Source: Steinernema hermaphroditum
Taxonomy: Eukaryota > Nematoda > Chromadorea > Rhabditida > Steinernematidae
Length of the DNA stretch: 64,000 bases
Reading direction: 5' to 3'
NCBI GenBank assembly: GCA_030435675.1
Contig: CM059621.1
Span: 2,294,001-2,358,000, forward strand
A program made the translations under genes and the position numbers. The notes under the pieces were generated by a model, which made no database searches, was not told the DNA's origin, and worked only from the letters and a program-made list of their open reading frames with translations. Position 1 is the first letter of the stretch. The number at the start of each line of letters is the position of its first letter. Below are positions 1 to 12,639 of this stretch, piece by piece.

Positions 1-29
1 AAAAGATGACCGATGGCCGAACGGCTTAC

Positions 30-1471
30 CTGGTGACCATCCTTACTAAGGCGAGTGTTTTGGGCGAGACTGTCAAGAAGTCGGCCAGCTGAGCGGTACT
101 CGTCAGTGTGAGGAGGACGGCCAGCCAAAACGGTGTCCAGCAGGCGAAATGAAAGACGACCACGGAGGATATGGAGCGAATTACCCGATTTGGACGAGAG
201 AGGAGAGGGGAGTGACGTCCTAAAACATCAATTTGTTTGTATCCTCTAAGCGAAAAACTTACTTATACTGCCGATATTGCGTCGAACCCTCCGAACAATG
301 AAGACAGACGTGCCCGTAATGAGAATGACCGGTACAACAAAACCAAAAACGAACATGTACAGAATGAAAAACGGCAATATTTCGTCTGGAACGTGTGAAT
401 TGCAGGACACTTTGACTTCAAGCACCGATCCGTTTTCGGTCAAAATGTCATGGTGCATCGTTTCCGAATAGTATATGATAGGTAAGCACAAAAAGAATGT
501 CACCACCACTGTTGTGAGCAGCAAGTAGACAATGTTGTGCTGCCTGAAATATCCTCATTAGTAGGGTATTTTGAGGCGCAAACGTACTTTCCAATATGCT
601 GATTAAACGGCTTGCATATACCCATGTATCGCTCAACACTCATGATGGTCAGGATGGCGACGGAGAGAAGTTTATTGACATTCTCGACTGTCCAGAACAC
701 CTTGCACATGACGAAACCCAGCTTCCACCCGCCGTTGATGAAGTAAGAGACCAGCATCGGAATCATGCACAGTACCTGGAAATGAAGAGACTGATGGTTT
801 TATGTAGCTTTGCGTCTTAGTTTATGCATGGCTGCTGGTCTTCCGACTCCTTGTGTTTACGGTCTAATTGGAAAGACATAGGACGAGATTGCAGACGACG
901 ACAACACGGCTCGGATTTACTCCAAAGCCAACTACAGAGCCAAGGATAAGAGACTCATTTCCGCGCCGGTCTAATGTGAGCTAGAACTAGCGCCCGTTCC
1001 TGTATACCTTTGGCTTAGCGACAAAAGCCCAGTGGAATGAGGCCCAAGACTCAAACGAAGAATAGAAATCTTGAGACTGCACTCCGAGAAAACTGCAAGT
1101 GGTGAGGAATAACTTCCTAGTGGTTACTGCATGGACTTTCGAAGCAAAGACGCCCATATCATAAGTCCAACCATCGAGCCAATTCTATTCATGCTTGGCC
1201 ACAGTGCTTTGTGTTTTTCTTACCCTTTCAACCCTTTTGATGCAAACGATCTTTTTGGCCAGACAGAGAACAAAAACAAACTCACCAGTAAATCGGACAC
1301 ACTCAGCGACAGCAAATACTGATTCATCCTCTTGAAATTCGATGTGACAGGTTGCTTCTTGTCTATTCTTATTAGCACTAGCGTCAGTATGAGCCAAACA
1401 TTCCCGGCGAATCCGATGCAAAAAACGATAGAGTAGACGGATACTACCGCAATAAAGTAACCCGGAATCAT
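30..1471 (-). CDS. Rhodopsin-family peptide GPCR (partial, 3' end off window)
   Basis: Class A seven-transmembrane receptor, plasma membrane, most like somatostatin/allatostatin-C/opioid-type neuropeptide receptors. Exons 1286-1471, 588-775, 263-543 and 30-219 join in frame with GT-AG introns. TM1 carries the GN motif, TM2 LSVSD, a Cys precedes TM3, TM3 ends MSVERY (DRY variant), TM4 and TM5 lie in exon 3 with a Cys in the second extracellular loop, and TM6 reads CWTPFW. TM7 and the tail must lie beyond base 1; a donor sits at 29. The ATG at 1471 is 7 nt after a TTCTTCAG acceptor, so it may be trans-spliced or follow an upstream exon. Family level is firm; the ligand class is inference. Confidence 0.8.
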
Positions 1472-2047
1472 TTGAGATCTGAAGAATGAAGCGAATTATA
1501 GTATAGGCATTGTTTTTGGACAATTGGATTATCCGCGGTAACTAGTAGTAAACACCCGTAGTGAGGTTTTGTATGAAAACATGACGATGTAGGAACTCGA
1601 CAAGTAACAATGATCGCGTTAAATAACAGTCACACGTCCAGTGAGTCACGATGCCGCGACTTGACATAACATATCCTTTGACGAGAATTGCTCGAAATCC
1701 AGGAAGCACGGAAAAATGTTACCGGAAGTATCGTGACGGTGTGCTAAGAACGGCTAAACCTACGCTGTAAGATGTGTTTTGAAATAGGACTTAGCATGAG
1801 AATTATGTAATACGCTGCCTCATGATATGCAAGGCAGGAACTTCAGAAAAGACACACCCTTTCTAGTGTGAGACTTTTTAGTCAGACATGATCTGAGAGA
1901 GCTGTAGTCCTTGGCGAACTGATCGCCCTGGCTACCACAAAGCGTGCAATAAGGAAACGAAGAAACTGCAGTTTCATCCGCCAACAAAGCTCTTCACTGC
2001 CACACGATTTCCCCACGCCACCCAGCATAAGACGACAAAGGTTTGAC

Positions 2048-2091
2048 ACAGCCAGCCGAAGCTAAGACTAGACTACGCTTTGGCTGGCTGT
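2048..2091. repeat. Inverted repeat, 15-bp arms
   Basis: Arms 2048-2062 (ACAGCCAGCCGAAGC) and 2077-2091 (GCTTTGGCTGGCTGT) pair with one mismatch over a 14-nt loop. It could be a MITE remnant or a transcribed hairpin. Confidence 0.6.
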
Positions 2092-4532
2092 ATCTAACGC
2101 CGGGTCAGCTCTTCGCTCATTCGACGCACACACAAACTTATCCGCACTATTCCTTTAAATATCACCGAATCACCATCAGTTGGGAGCGATACGGTGCCGG
2201 ATATGATTGTACTTGAAACAGCACCTCCTAATCACCACGACCAAAAGAAAGGTGGATACAACTTAGCTTTCTAGAACAGAGAACTATTCTGCAAAACATG
2301 GACATCTCGCTGCTAAACCGATTTGTTTGCAATTGGCCTACGGTTCGAAAGCGGCCTTTTAGAGCTGCGAACACCGGATATGTCGAGAAAACAGAACCTA
2401 ACGACAGAAACACTCGGCGCCTATTGTTCTTTCCTGTTTGCGCAGAAGCCACTCCCAGTAGGGAAAAACATCGCGTTTCACACATACGACAAGCACGGAA
2501 AAACCACGGAGCAACCGCCACATTCTCATTCCCACGCACAAGGTTTGACAACACGTGAACCGCACGATGCTGTTGGTCCTGTGAAATTAGATTACGATTT
2601 GGTGATAAACAACATTCTTTTGGACGAAGAGCAAAGCGCTGCAACATGTTAAATCCAGAGGCTATGGGGCTGAAGCGGTTTTTTATAAGTCGCCTGTTTA
2701 AGCGACCAAAGAGCGCAATTCTAATTGAGGTCGCCGACTTGTCGGAAGATTGTCCAACGCTGAATTATTCAACAGGGCAATCTTTATTGCGCCCCATGAA
2801 ACGTCGGGATGTGCATCGATAATTGAAAGCGAGGGAGTTGGGATTTAATTGCTCCACCACTGTGATTATCTTTATTGAGTCTATAGCGTTCAAATTGCAA
2901 AGAACCTTGCAGCGTTTTGCAAACCAGCGAGCAGTTAGAACAGAGGCAAAGCCGTAGGGCAGACAGTGTTCCAGCGGTAAGCAAGTGAAAGGGTTACAAA
3001 GGACCTGTCGTAATTCTCCCACATCTCTCTATACCGTCTCACGGTGTGGCTTATGACTGCCGCGTTATTGAGAACGACCACGAGAAAATGTTTCACATTG
3101 GACGCGGAAGTCAAAAGACAAAATTGCAGCGCAACTACTACGAAAATCGCCAGATTCTGGCGCTCATAAATTGCTTTTCAATTCACACTCATCATCTAAC
3201 AATAACCGCCTGTGCTCCTTTGATATAAAAAATAAGTTCTCATTAGACATGGCTTTCATAAATTGAGAGTAGCGAGCTGAACCAGAACTCAGAAACAGCA
3301 ATAACGATCTAGTCCGAAATCGAAACGAGACCAAAATACGAGCTTTAGACTCCTCTAGAATCCTTAAACGAGTCCGAGTTCGTTTCCCGAGTCCAGACTC
3401 GTTTTAGGGCTCATCGGCATATCTGCTCAGGAACTGACCCGTCCTAGAATGAACATGAAAAACAGTCGTACTTAGCATGCCGGATTGCTACCGAACAGAA
3501 TCCAATAAAGGTGCACTGATAATTAGATATAAAATGAGAACATTCGGCCTGTAGTTGAACACGACCCGTCAAGTATAAGCGGCAACAACTGCCCACTGGC
3601 TCCGAATACGAGAATACGAGAAGTAATAAAGAAGAAACTATTGCTTATTGTTTAAACGATATTACCAAAGAATACCTCAAAAGTTCACATTTTATTTTGA
3701 CCAAAGAGATAATAAGCTATTTCAGACGTTTAGGACAACGTATTTCGTAATTGCCGAAAAAAACTTCGTCTGAACGTTGTGTCCGAAAAATATCAACAGA
3801 GCCTGCACTTTATCTAACAGTTCTTCATCGTCGAAATCAAAAAAGAAACGCTTTTTTACGTCTCACGTAAGAAGCTCAGATATCTCAGCTCGCTCTCAAA
3901 GCAAACACGACTAGTTTTTCACCTGATATTATTTGACCAAACACTTTGTGGAGGAAATCGTAGATTTCTGATTACTGTAGCGGTCACACTAAGATAATGG
4001 ACTTTGACCAGCTTCACGGATGTTTCCCTCCGCTACAAAAAGCAGGATAGTCCGATTTAAGAGGTCAGACAACCAAACCCGCGGCTAAAGCCTCTTAACA
4101 CTGGAGACCACAAGAGTGAATAGCCAGATGAACAAATATCAAGAAACCGTTTCCCATGAACGCGCGATTCTTCCCGGCAACATGACGCAAAATACGTTGG
4201 CGGTTGTTGTTGGACAATAGAATGACGGCTCCATCTCTCAATCACCGAACGACTATGACGATATGTCGTCAATGGTGCATATCCGCCGATTTTTCCCGTA
4301 AAACATGTAATTAGTTTGGCGAGAATGAACATAAGACAAAACGCCTTGTAACGTGGGAAAACAATGGAGGCGAATTGGTTTTCTTTCGTGTCGCAATGTA
4401 TTGAAAGAGAATTAGCGTAAAATGTAAGAAAATGCAAGAACGTCCAGAATAACGTAAAAGACGAACTTCGAGCTGCTATACTACAAATGTCAAATTATAA
4501 ATGTCACGTGATATATGTTATAAAAGGCGTTG

Positions 4533-4760
4533 TCTTCCCGAATCAACGGCATTACTCCATGCGAGATGTTCTGCAGATACTAATTTGTAGTATCACAATG
4601 GTAGTGTCGCTTCGGGGCTTCGGCGAGATTTCAGCTTCTCCAGGCGGCCCAGGTGATACGGGTTCTGATGGTACTCTTGCTGAGATGGTGGACCTACGGC
4701 TCTCACGGCTTGTGGTACCTGTTCTTCGTGAAAGATAAGGGAAGTTCTATAATATATCTA
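4533..4760 (-). repeat. Retroposon fragment, shared-3'-end family
   Basis: Diverged copy of the element at 25230-25746. The shared stretch includes CTTCCCGAATCAACGGC at 4535 and the block around GGTGGACCTACGGCTC at 4687. There is no poly(A) or clear target duplication here, so it is old. Confidence 0.6.
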
Positions 4761-5959
4761 TACGCAAGGAAAGTGGTTGATGCGTTCCTTCTGAGCAGAG
4801 TTCATAAGAGCCGTAGAAAGCCTTTGTGCCACATACCTTTTCTTTTTAAAAAGTACGGAAGGTCTTTAAAATAAGATAATGCTAACAATGCGCATTTAGC
4901 TCAATTAAGAAAACACATGGCTCCAGTGAAACGATTCGTTTTCCGAACTGGCGCCCATGACTCTTTCACAAGAGGCTAGAAAGAGCTTAGCTACCGTACC
5001 TCCAAGATGGTCTTGAACAGCATTGAGTACAACCAATAAAAAATCGCTCATACCGGATGTTGCTTTCAAGCCACACCTTTTCGCTCTCTCATATACGGAA
5101 CTTACGGAAAAACAAAGACTAAGTGGTTGGAAATAGGTTTTACGTCAACTCTTCGTGTAATCCTAATGCGGATCTTGGCGTCGGCGACGCTCGACGACAT
5201 TACATCGCGGAGAACAGAGCGGAAATTCCGCTATTAGCCATCGATAATCTACCCCACTCGGCACTCTGCAAAAGGCGATAAAGAGGGGATTGCACAGCTT
5301 TTAATCGTCCATCTCAGCTCTCGGCGACGGAACGTGTGAATAACGTTTTTATACCTCTCCTCTTCGTCACAATCTTCAACGAATAGGGATAACAAAAATA
5401 CATATAATTCTATGTTTATGTGCGGTGCAGCCAGAATATGACGCAAGGCGTGGTGGCTACATTTTTCTGACCATAGCGTGACGGGGAACCTAATAACGCA
5501 ATAATACGCTAGGCCAAAGGAACAAAAGAGTAGTTGGTTATAATTAGACATTTGACGGTAGGAGTCAGGGAACTCAAACAATCAGCTAGACCTTTTGCAT
5601 AAATGGCTATTTTAAGAATCTATTGTACGGATTTTACGCAACCGAAATTGTTCACGGTGAACGGCGAACAGAAGGCCACGCGTGGGGAGAGTGGAAAAAT
5701 GTTGTGGCGCCAACAAATTAGGAGGCGCGTAGCTATAAAGCCTGCCATGCCTACGCATGCCATGGAACGAAGTTTTAATTAAAGCGACAGCAAAACACAT
5801 GACAGAGTACACAGGTAAGCATTTTTTGGAATTTGTGCAAAGATCACTGGGTGAGTAAACAGAAACTGGACCTTTATGTTAAAAAGCAATCTCGACAGTC
5901 TTGGTATCTTATCTCTAGAAGAGACATCCCAAACGCTTCTATCACAGAAACCTTTGTTT

Positions 5960-7010
5960 TTCGCAGAGTTGAAACATGTGATTTTTGTTTCCACTGGGTT
6001 ATACTACTACTTCGCCATGCTCAATCGGATTTTGAATGAGAGGACGTAATCTGAAAATACAAAAAATATGCGATTATTTCGTGGATAGGAGCGTCGTTTC
6101 GCTTAAAATCCGGAAGTACGAATATATGACTGCTAACAGTCCAAATGCATTGAATTTGAATTATTAAAGAGAAAGATCCTGCGATGTTTGGTACTCAACT
6201 CAAGCAAGAATCAAGTGAGAGCGTGAAGATTTTCATATTCCTGGTCAATTTTTCCTATACACGATTACAAACAAGCTGATCCATAGAACGAATTACACCG
6301 TTGGTCTGTGTTTCTGCCCTCAGCAAAGAAGTTAAAGACAGCAGAATAAACTAGGGACCCAATCCGACACCTTCACTCCAAATGAAGTACGTTCTCAACT
6401 AGCTACAGAGACAGTTAATAGGAAAACGCTTCATAAATGCCGTACTATACCTCTGTAAATGCTAGGCTTTGCGTTTCTTTACAGTTTTTGAGTCGTTTTT
6501 TGAGTCAGAAACACAGAAACCTATGTGTAAACTTTGAGGTGGAAAATGTGATTTTTGTTTTCACTGGTTTACAGAGTATACCATTAAATCGCTATGATAA
6601 ACTGGATTTTGAATGAATGGCCGTAATCTGAAAATACAAAAAACATGCGATTATTTTGTGGATTGGAGCGTCGTTTTGAAATCGGCTTTTGAATAGACGG
6701 TTCCGCTAATAGTCAAAATCCACTGAATTTGAATTATTAAAGTCAAAGATCATGAGATTTGTGGCAATAACATAAACGACGATCAAGTGATACCTTGAAG
6801 AATGTTAGGTTTCAAATCAAAGAAGATTCATGGTTCCACTTAAGTTAATCCCTAAAATTGACCGTGTGCATGTGGGTTTGTGCCCTCCGGGAAGCAGATT
6901 TCAGACGGCAGAATAAAATAAGGATTAATAGGAACCGGAACCACATCGAGCCAGATAAGAGCCGGTGTCGCTATAACTGTTCTAGGGCGTGCGTTTCTTT
7001 AGTTGTGAGT
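5960..7010. repeat. Diverged tandem duplication, about 0.5 kb units
   Basis: Two head-to-tail units, roughly 5960-6480 and 6530-7010, share many blocks in the same order: CGTAATCTGAAAATACAAAA (6045 and 6622), GGAGCGTCGTTT (6088 and 6665), TTGAATTTGAATTATTAAAG and GCGTTTCTTTA at the ends. No coding potential was seen. Confidence 0.75.
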
Positions 7011-9233
7011 CACTTTTAACCTACGTTGTGAGTACCAATCCTGGCGTCCTTAGTGCCGGCTGCGTTTATTTGTGTAATAATAAAGCAGTAACGGGCAGTA
7101 ACACACCAGTAGGTACACCATCCGGCGGTACACATATGAAAGACCGGCCTTTGTGATAGAAACACCATAACCCGGACGGCAGAATTGGTACTCTTAATTG
7201 TCGTTTTTGTTCCAGTCTAACCCGATAAGCATGTACGCTTGGTGGGCTATTGGTATGAACGTCGGCCAGGGCCCCTATTGTGTCTGGTGCTTGAAACCGA
7301 CCGCTATTCTGCGTACAAAAAAAAACATAGACAAATAGACAGACCAACTGACCCAGAGGTTCTCCGAATAACGGCAGAGACACACATTAATTACAAAAAA
7401 ACAGTGCTAACGACGAGACTTGCTTAGCCCACACACATAAAGATACAATTGTGGAGAAAAACACGCAAATACGAATCAACCCTAGCTGCCTGGCCGAATG
7501 CACACATTCACGGCACAAAGCAAGTCTAGATGAGGGGGCAACGGAAGGTTGTCACCACACATCCTAAAACAACACTATTGTTTATTTGAAAGTTCGGTCA
7601 AGCAAACTGAAAACAGAACACCGTCTGCACAGGTTAACCTTAGGGCTTGGCCGTTTCCGTTAAACGCTCTAATGGAGGAAAAAACAAAAGAACGACGCGA
7701 AAAACTTCCGCCTTTTTCTCTCTGTCCCTACAAATTAGCCACGAGCGCAGTGGCGAAGAGTTGGTCGTGTCGGTAATTAATTCAATTTTTCTCGTCAAAC
7801 AAAACACATGTGACTCTGCATCCGACAGCTTGGTGACCTACGGCTATCGCCAAAAAGCTAACACACAAAACACCTAGCGGGTCATCAAACAACAACTGTC
7901 TCACTTAAGCCTAATTGAGTTGAAGGTGGCATGTCAATGGTAGTCAAGAAACCAGATAAAAAGTATCACGTTCAAACAAATAAGCTGCCATTCGAAACAT
8001 ATATAAGGTGGACGGTAATAGCTTGAAATCTGCACATGATACATCTGAAATTAACGAAGATGTTTGAGTTGTGGAAATCATCGAAATTGTGTAGATGTGT
8101 CATGAGATATCACCTTTTTTGAAAAAACCTTTTTAACGACATACAAGGCCATCCTCTTTGGGTTAACCTATCATAGATAGACTTCCTTCAATATCAGCGA
8201 ATTTCGGAAGAAATTGAAGCCATGTTATTCCAGCTGGAAGTGACAATACGAATGGAACCATTTGTGCCTATTTCACATAAAGGAACAGAAAAACAAAAAC
8301 GTACTAAAAGATATATTATTTGGAGAATAACGGACAAACGTGCTACACAGACGTACAGTAAAAAATGGCTAATGCTCTCGGGAAACAACGCAATACTTGC
8401 CGCCAAAAGTGCTCGCCTCTCCTTCAAAGAAACATAGCGTCGTCAGAGAGGAGTGTTCCTCAACATGTGTTCTGTTGTTTACACCCAATTGAGCACTAAG
8501 AACCTTGTTAGGGGAACTCCTCCATTCTGTTGCACTCCACGATTTTTATTTTTGTCCCCTATTAACCTCGCTGAACGTAAAATAGTACATTGCGTCAAAA
8601 CTCTGTGTTATACAAGATTAGCTAGCTAGATTGCTAGAAATTGCCAAGTTTAGACAACCACCTCTGTCTCCTGCAGTTTTTCGCTTCATTACCGCATTTC
8701 GGTGAATGTCCTGATACTATTTCTGTAGAAGCCTTCAAAATGTGAGGCAGCTACGCGTCGATGTGCCTTCCGAAGATCCTTCAGAGCGAATAGTCTAGTT
8801 TATGAAACAAGACGCATTGCAAATCCTAGTTAAGCTGTCAGACGATTAAAAAAATCGGCGGTTGCCTCACATATAGATGTCAGATCGCCTCTGCCAATCG
8901 TTCCGAATGTACTGTGATCTGCTTCCAGATGTACGGGATGTGACGTCGAAGTCTCATAGACAAATCCATGTTTAGCAATGGTTTGACCATGCTAAGAACT
9001 ATAGTGAAGGATAAATAGCTCTTTTGACTGGTTCATTATGCCTCTTCCCCTAATGACCTTTGAGTAGACGAATCCTCCACATATCTGACGCATTTTTTAA
9101 GTCATTACCCAAAGAATCCCTGTAAGTTATCACTAACAATGTTCACGTATGAAAACTGTAATCACATCCTTTTATCTTCAACGTGAGTGTTCATTTATTA
9201 TTGCTATGACGCTGTAAATGATTATGCAAATCG
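7011..9233. other. Intergenic, no supported gene
   Basis: Short frames only. A SINE tail fragment lies at 7230-7370. Nothing else is recognisable. Confidence 0.5.
7230..7370 (+). repeat. SINE fragment (3' tail)
   Basis: Carries the family tail, an A-rich run followed by CAGACCAACTGACCCAGAGG and TTCTCCG, matching the ends of the fuller copies at 27945-28375 and 48744-49090. The tRNA-like head is too worn to recognise. Confidence 0.45.
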
Positions 9234-9714
9234 TCATCCAAATCGGAGGAATGGCTGCTTCTGGACTTTGTTGAATAGAAAATGTGGTCCAGTGGAGTCG
9301 TCGTCCGCGAGGCGTTCCTCGCTGAGCAGATTGCGCACTTGCGGTCGGATACCTAAACGAGACCGTATGCGTTTCAATGAGAAGTGCAGATGTTGTTTTG
9401 TGGTCGGGGGGCGCAAGTTATAACAGTATCGTATACCACTAAATTTCTGAAATTTCGAATCTGAACTTGGATAACAGGCGTGTCCTGGGTATCCAAGCTC
9501 ATGCAGGCTGGTTAATGTACTCTTTTTGGTGCCATCATGTCCAGAATAATCTGATCCTAATGCGGAAATCGTCTCAATATATTAGATCTGTTCAATTCGA
9601 ATCACCATGACATGAGTAACTGTAAAGAAGCCTACCGAATAAAGGATGTTGATCGGACGAACGCTGCAACATCGCTAAAACCACTATCAACAGGCAGACC
9701 GCTAACGTTCTCAT
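9234..9714 (-). CDS. FMRFamide-like neuropeptide precursor with a single C-terminal FLRFG
   Basis: Two-exon model: 9636-9714 and 9234-9556, 79-nt GT-AG intron, 133 aa. The start lies 1 nt after a TTTTACAG acceptor, suggesting trans-splicing. Residues 1-17 form a signal peptide (MRTLAVCLLIVVLAMLQ). The last residues are VQKQPFLRFG then stop; cleavage at Lys and amidation through Gly would release QPFLRF-amide. An AATAAA signal lies about 30 nt past the stop. The middle of the protein has no other RFG copies and only two Cys. The FLRFG-stop ending is the hallmark of an flp gene; the assignment is inference, and further introns inside exon 2 are possible. Confidence 0.6.
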
Positions 9715-10798
9715 CCTGTAAAATGCGATAATACGATAAGAATAGGCACTTCCTGGCACGTGCGTCGATCGCGAAACAATTGCGTTAAGTGAAAACACCA
9801 CTTCACCTGCCGCAAACTGACCGTTTATTCCAGAAAAGCAGGTTAATAGCTAAGTGTTTTCACCAAAATCGTGGCTCAAAATAGCAACACACACATAAAT
9901 CGAATTCATCCGAAGAGAAGAAACGGTTGAAAACGCATGTTTCCTGTACGCCCGAATCTAAACAGCAATTGGCGCTTCATGGCTTCGTTCTCCGCAAGCC
10001 GCAATGCATTAGGAAAGTAGATCGACTGGCCCACTTGACCTTAAATGGAATTCTTTTTTGAGAAGGCCGCATAATTTGTCTTACGTTCCGTAAATGCATT
10101 GCAAGCTAAAATGAGCGAAAAGATGACGAAAATAGCGAGTAGTGGGTTTCCGTTCGTCATTGTAGGATCGGGCAGCTTGTGACGGCCAACAAAGTGGAGA
10201 CGCCCCCTGAAATAGACAATCTGTTTTTGACAGATTAGATTTGTTCCTTGTGGTCACGTCCGGACCCGTTCAACGACGCCCCAACTCAATTAACGCATCT
10301 GACGAAAAGATTATTCCTTTTTGAAAAGGACGAAATTTTTCGTGCGTAAAGCGGCCATGGTGTCCTTTCGACAATCGAGTCATGTCAGGCGTGTGGGAAG
10401 AATTGTTGCACATTTTTAGAGCAACGAAGTGAAATAACAAGTGATCTTCTTTGAATGACGTATTACGGCTAGCCAAAATAGACCAGAGTGTCTTTTATGG
10501 CCAATAGAAGGGGTATGTTCTGCTTGTGAACAGGCCTGCGAAAAGATGAGCGATGGCTAAAAGCTTATCGGAACATTCTTCGATCATTTTTCGCTCCATC
10601 ATTCTCCGTATGAAAATCGTATCAGACACCCTGTCCTCACAATTGCATCATAGGCAACTAATCAAAAAATAAGACAACGAATTGCCATCACCTCAGGTTG
10701 ATAGCGTGAAGAAAGACCACAACCTTTTCCCACAACCATTTATTACCTTGTTACCAACAACACAATGTCTTCGATCGGCCAGAATTGGTTCGTTGAGT
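9715..10798. other. Intergenic
   Basis: No supported gene. It separates the neuropeptide-like gene from the first Cys-rich gene pair. Confidence 0.5.
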
Positions 10799-11257
10799 TC
10801 AGTCGTCGTCATCGTCACAGTCGTCACAGCAGCAATGGTGGCGCAATGGAGGGCAAGGCTTGACACGGATGCAGTGCCCAAACACGCACTTGAATCCATC
10901 AGCGCACCGTATGTTTTTGCCTGAAATCTGTTGTGCTGTGATAAGCACTTACACTTACAGCGGAAGTTCTCTGGAAGTTCGATTTCGACCTTTATAGCGA
11001 TGATGATCACTATATCGTCCTCGTCGAGTCCAGCCTTGACCAAAGCGTCGACGTCGATTCCTTCAATCTTGATCTTGGCTTCCAGAGCGGCTTTCACGTC
11101 CAAGCCTTTGGCCTTCAGCTTTGCCTTCAGATCAGCAATCACATCGATTTCGTCGTCGGCGAGCCCAAGTCCAAGGAACAGGAACACCTGAAACAAATCT
11201 TCTGTCGACTTCCACGGAGACTTCAGTTACCAGGCAGAGATGAGTCCACATCTTCAT
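10799..11257 (-). CDS. Secreted Cys-rich protein, acidic tail (family A, copy 1)
   Basis: Exons 11231-11257, 10959-11187 and 10799-10920; 125 aa. A signal peptide (about residues 1-18, ending GLGLA) is split by intron 1. The middle is a Cys-free charged and hydrophobic stretch with three related segments of the type ADLKAKLKAKGLDV, then DIVIIIAIKVEIELPENF. Exon 3 encodes a compact Cys module, C-x4-C-x5-C-x4-C-x5-C, then CCC, C and a run of five Asp. The gene is divergent from the family B gene at 11797 and has a close second copy at 20000-20449. I do not recognise the family; a secreted effector, antimicrobial or cuticle role is only a guess. Confidence 0.85.
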
Positions 11258-11796
11258 TCTTTCGATGTCAGATGTCAGATGGGACCTGCGCTTCAGTTTT
11301 ATATCGTTCCATATGACCCACCTTCACTCGTGAAGTTTAGCCTCAAACCAGAAGTCCGTTGCAATTTTGCCATTTTCGTAAACAGACAGTACTAACGTCT
11401 ATTGTAAAGTTCCAATTTTAATCGTGTTTTCGTTACACTTGTCTAGGAAATCCTTTCCTCTGTGGATTCTGTAAACACGCATAATGCCCTGTGATTCGCC
11501 CTTAAGTATGGAATTAGTAATTATTTTGCGAAATTCACTATTCAGCTGATGAAGTATGGAACAAAATTAATAGTCTGTGATATTAGACCCGAAACATTTT
11601 ATGGTTTCGTTTCGACTGAAGAAAGTCGTGGTTTAAGTTCTAAATTTGTCTGGGTCAGGGTTGCAAAAAATGGTCTTTTAATTCTTCTGTTTACTCCGTG
11701 ACTGTCAACACGTGGAAGTAGCTCAGCACTCAGCTGTCTCTATAAAAGCTTTGTAGCACGTGTTCGAGAATCAGTAGCCAACAATCAACAACAATC
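11258..11796. promoter_or_regulatory. Bidirectional promoter region, copy 1
   Basis: This 539-bp spacer separates divergent starts. It is recognisably homologous to 20450-20989 (for example GAAGTTTAG next to the family A side and ATTTTAATCG in the middle). A TATAAAAG motif lies about 55 nt before the family B ATG, and TTTTATA lies on the family A side. Shared control of both genes is inferred. Confidence 0.5.
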
Positions 11797-12156
11797 ATGC
11801 GTCTCCTTCTTCTCCTGGTACGACTGGCTTACTATCATCTGGCACAGTACATCTGTTTAGGCTGTCATCATCATTGGAATCGCCGCCGATGTCGAATGGC
11901 AGTGGCAAACGGAAACGCCTAAACCTCCTGAGACAACTCGTCCAGCACAGACAACTCCTAAGCCTCCCCCAACTCCACCTCCAGTCACGCTTCCTCCATT
12001 TACTCTTCCACCAATCAGATGTAGGTCGTCAGAAGTTCTGAATGTCATTTGCATTTAGGTGAGTTCGAGTTCAAGCTCTGTCCTCCGCATCACCACTGCA
12101 TCCGTGGAAGATGTGTTCCGGCTCCTCCCTGCCCCAAGGGCCCAAGACGTGGCTAA
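11797..12156 (+). CDS. Secreted Pro/Thr-rich Cys-module protein (family B, copy 1)
   Basis: Exons 11797-11817, 11861-12020 and 12059-12156; 92 aa. The signal peptide starts MRLLLLL and is split by intron 1. A Pro/Thr-rich linker (TPKP, TRPAQTTPK, PPPV) is followed, in the last exon, by a Cys module C-x5-C-x5-C-x4-C-x5-C containing PHHHCIRGRCVPAPPC. Its spacing matches the last-exon module of the divergent family A gene, which also begins at a phase-1 intron. The paralogue at 20990-21536 has a longer linker. Function unknown. Confidence 0.85.
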
Positions 12157-12202
12157 TCGATGCATGAGCCAAAAAGAAGAGAGCATCAAATATGCGAACT
12201 TT

Positions 12203-12630
12203 CTAACCAATGTGGTTCGATTTATTTTTTTTTAATTGGTACATAAAGAAGGTGTTGGGCTTCGCGTTTGGCTCTAATGTTAAGTAACCTCTACATGATC
12301 CCTTGGTTATCCCCTTGGGCGAGCACGGCTGGGATTCCCTGGCCGCAATACTGGTAAACCTACAATTCGTATGATACTGATTGCAATGAATGATGTCAAC
12401 TCCTACATCAGCCAAAACTGGGTCGAACAGATTAACGGCATTCGTCTCAGCCGCTCCCCTGATCGGAGTAAAGTCACTTCCGAGTGCTGAACAGTGGCTC
12501 CTTGACGGACTTTGTTGGCGATGGCGGTCTCAATTTTCAGAATTTCGTTTTGTGTGAAGAACATAGTGACATATTGGTGTGCGAAGGCAGCCATGGAAGT
12601 CTGAAAACAGACGAACGTACGCGTTCTCAA
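12203..12630 (-). pseudogene. Broken tandem copy of the 13.2-13.9 kb secreted-protein gene
   Basis: Pieces of the neighbour remain in order on the same strand: exon 1 matter (HQYVTMFFTQNEI, IANKVRQGATVQ), then directly exon 2 matter (the CCGATCAGGGGAGCGGCTG stretch and ADVGVDIIHCNQY), then exon 3 matter around CGGCCAGGGAATCCC. Intron 1 and most of exon 2 are deleted, the frame shifts, and no signal peptide remains. Confidence 0.8.
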
Positions 12631-12639
12631 ACTAGCAGG

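Larger units (their letters stand above)
1472..5959. other. Gene-poor stretch
   Basis: No gene could be supported here. Open frames such as 2323-2652 and 4057-4437 lack start context, splice sites or recognisable domains. The stretch holds a perfect-stem hairpin at 2048-2091, a GAGTCC-rich patch at 3350-3400 and a retroposon fragment at 4533-4760. Confidence 0.5.

Noticed and set aside
2323..2652. 109-codon open frame, plus strand
   Set aside because: No domain, no acceptor or poly(A) signal in place, and an equally long frame exists on the opposite strand.
4057..4437. 126-codon frame, minus strand
   Set aside because: No recognisable content; composition like surrounding intergenic DNA.
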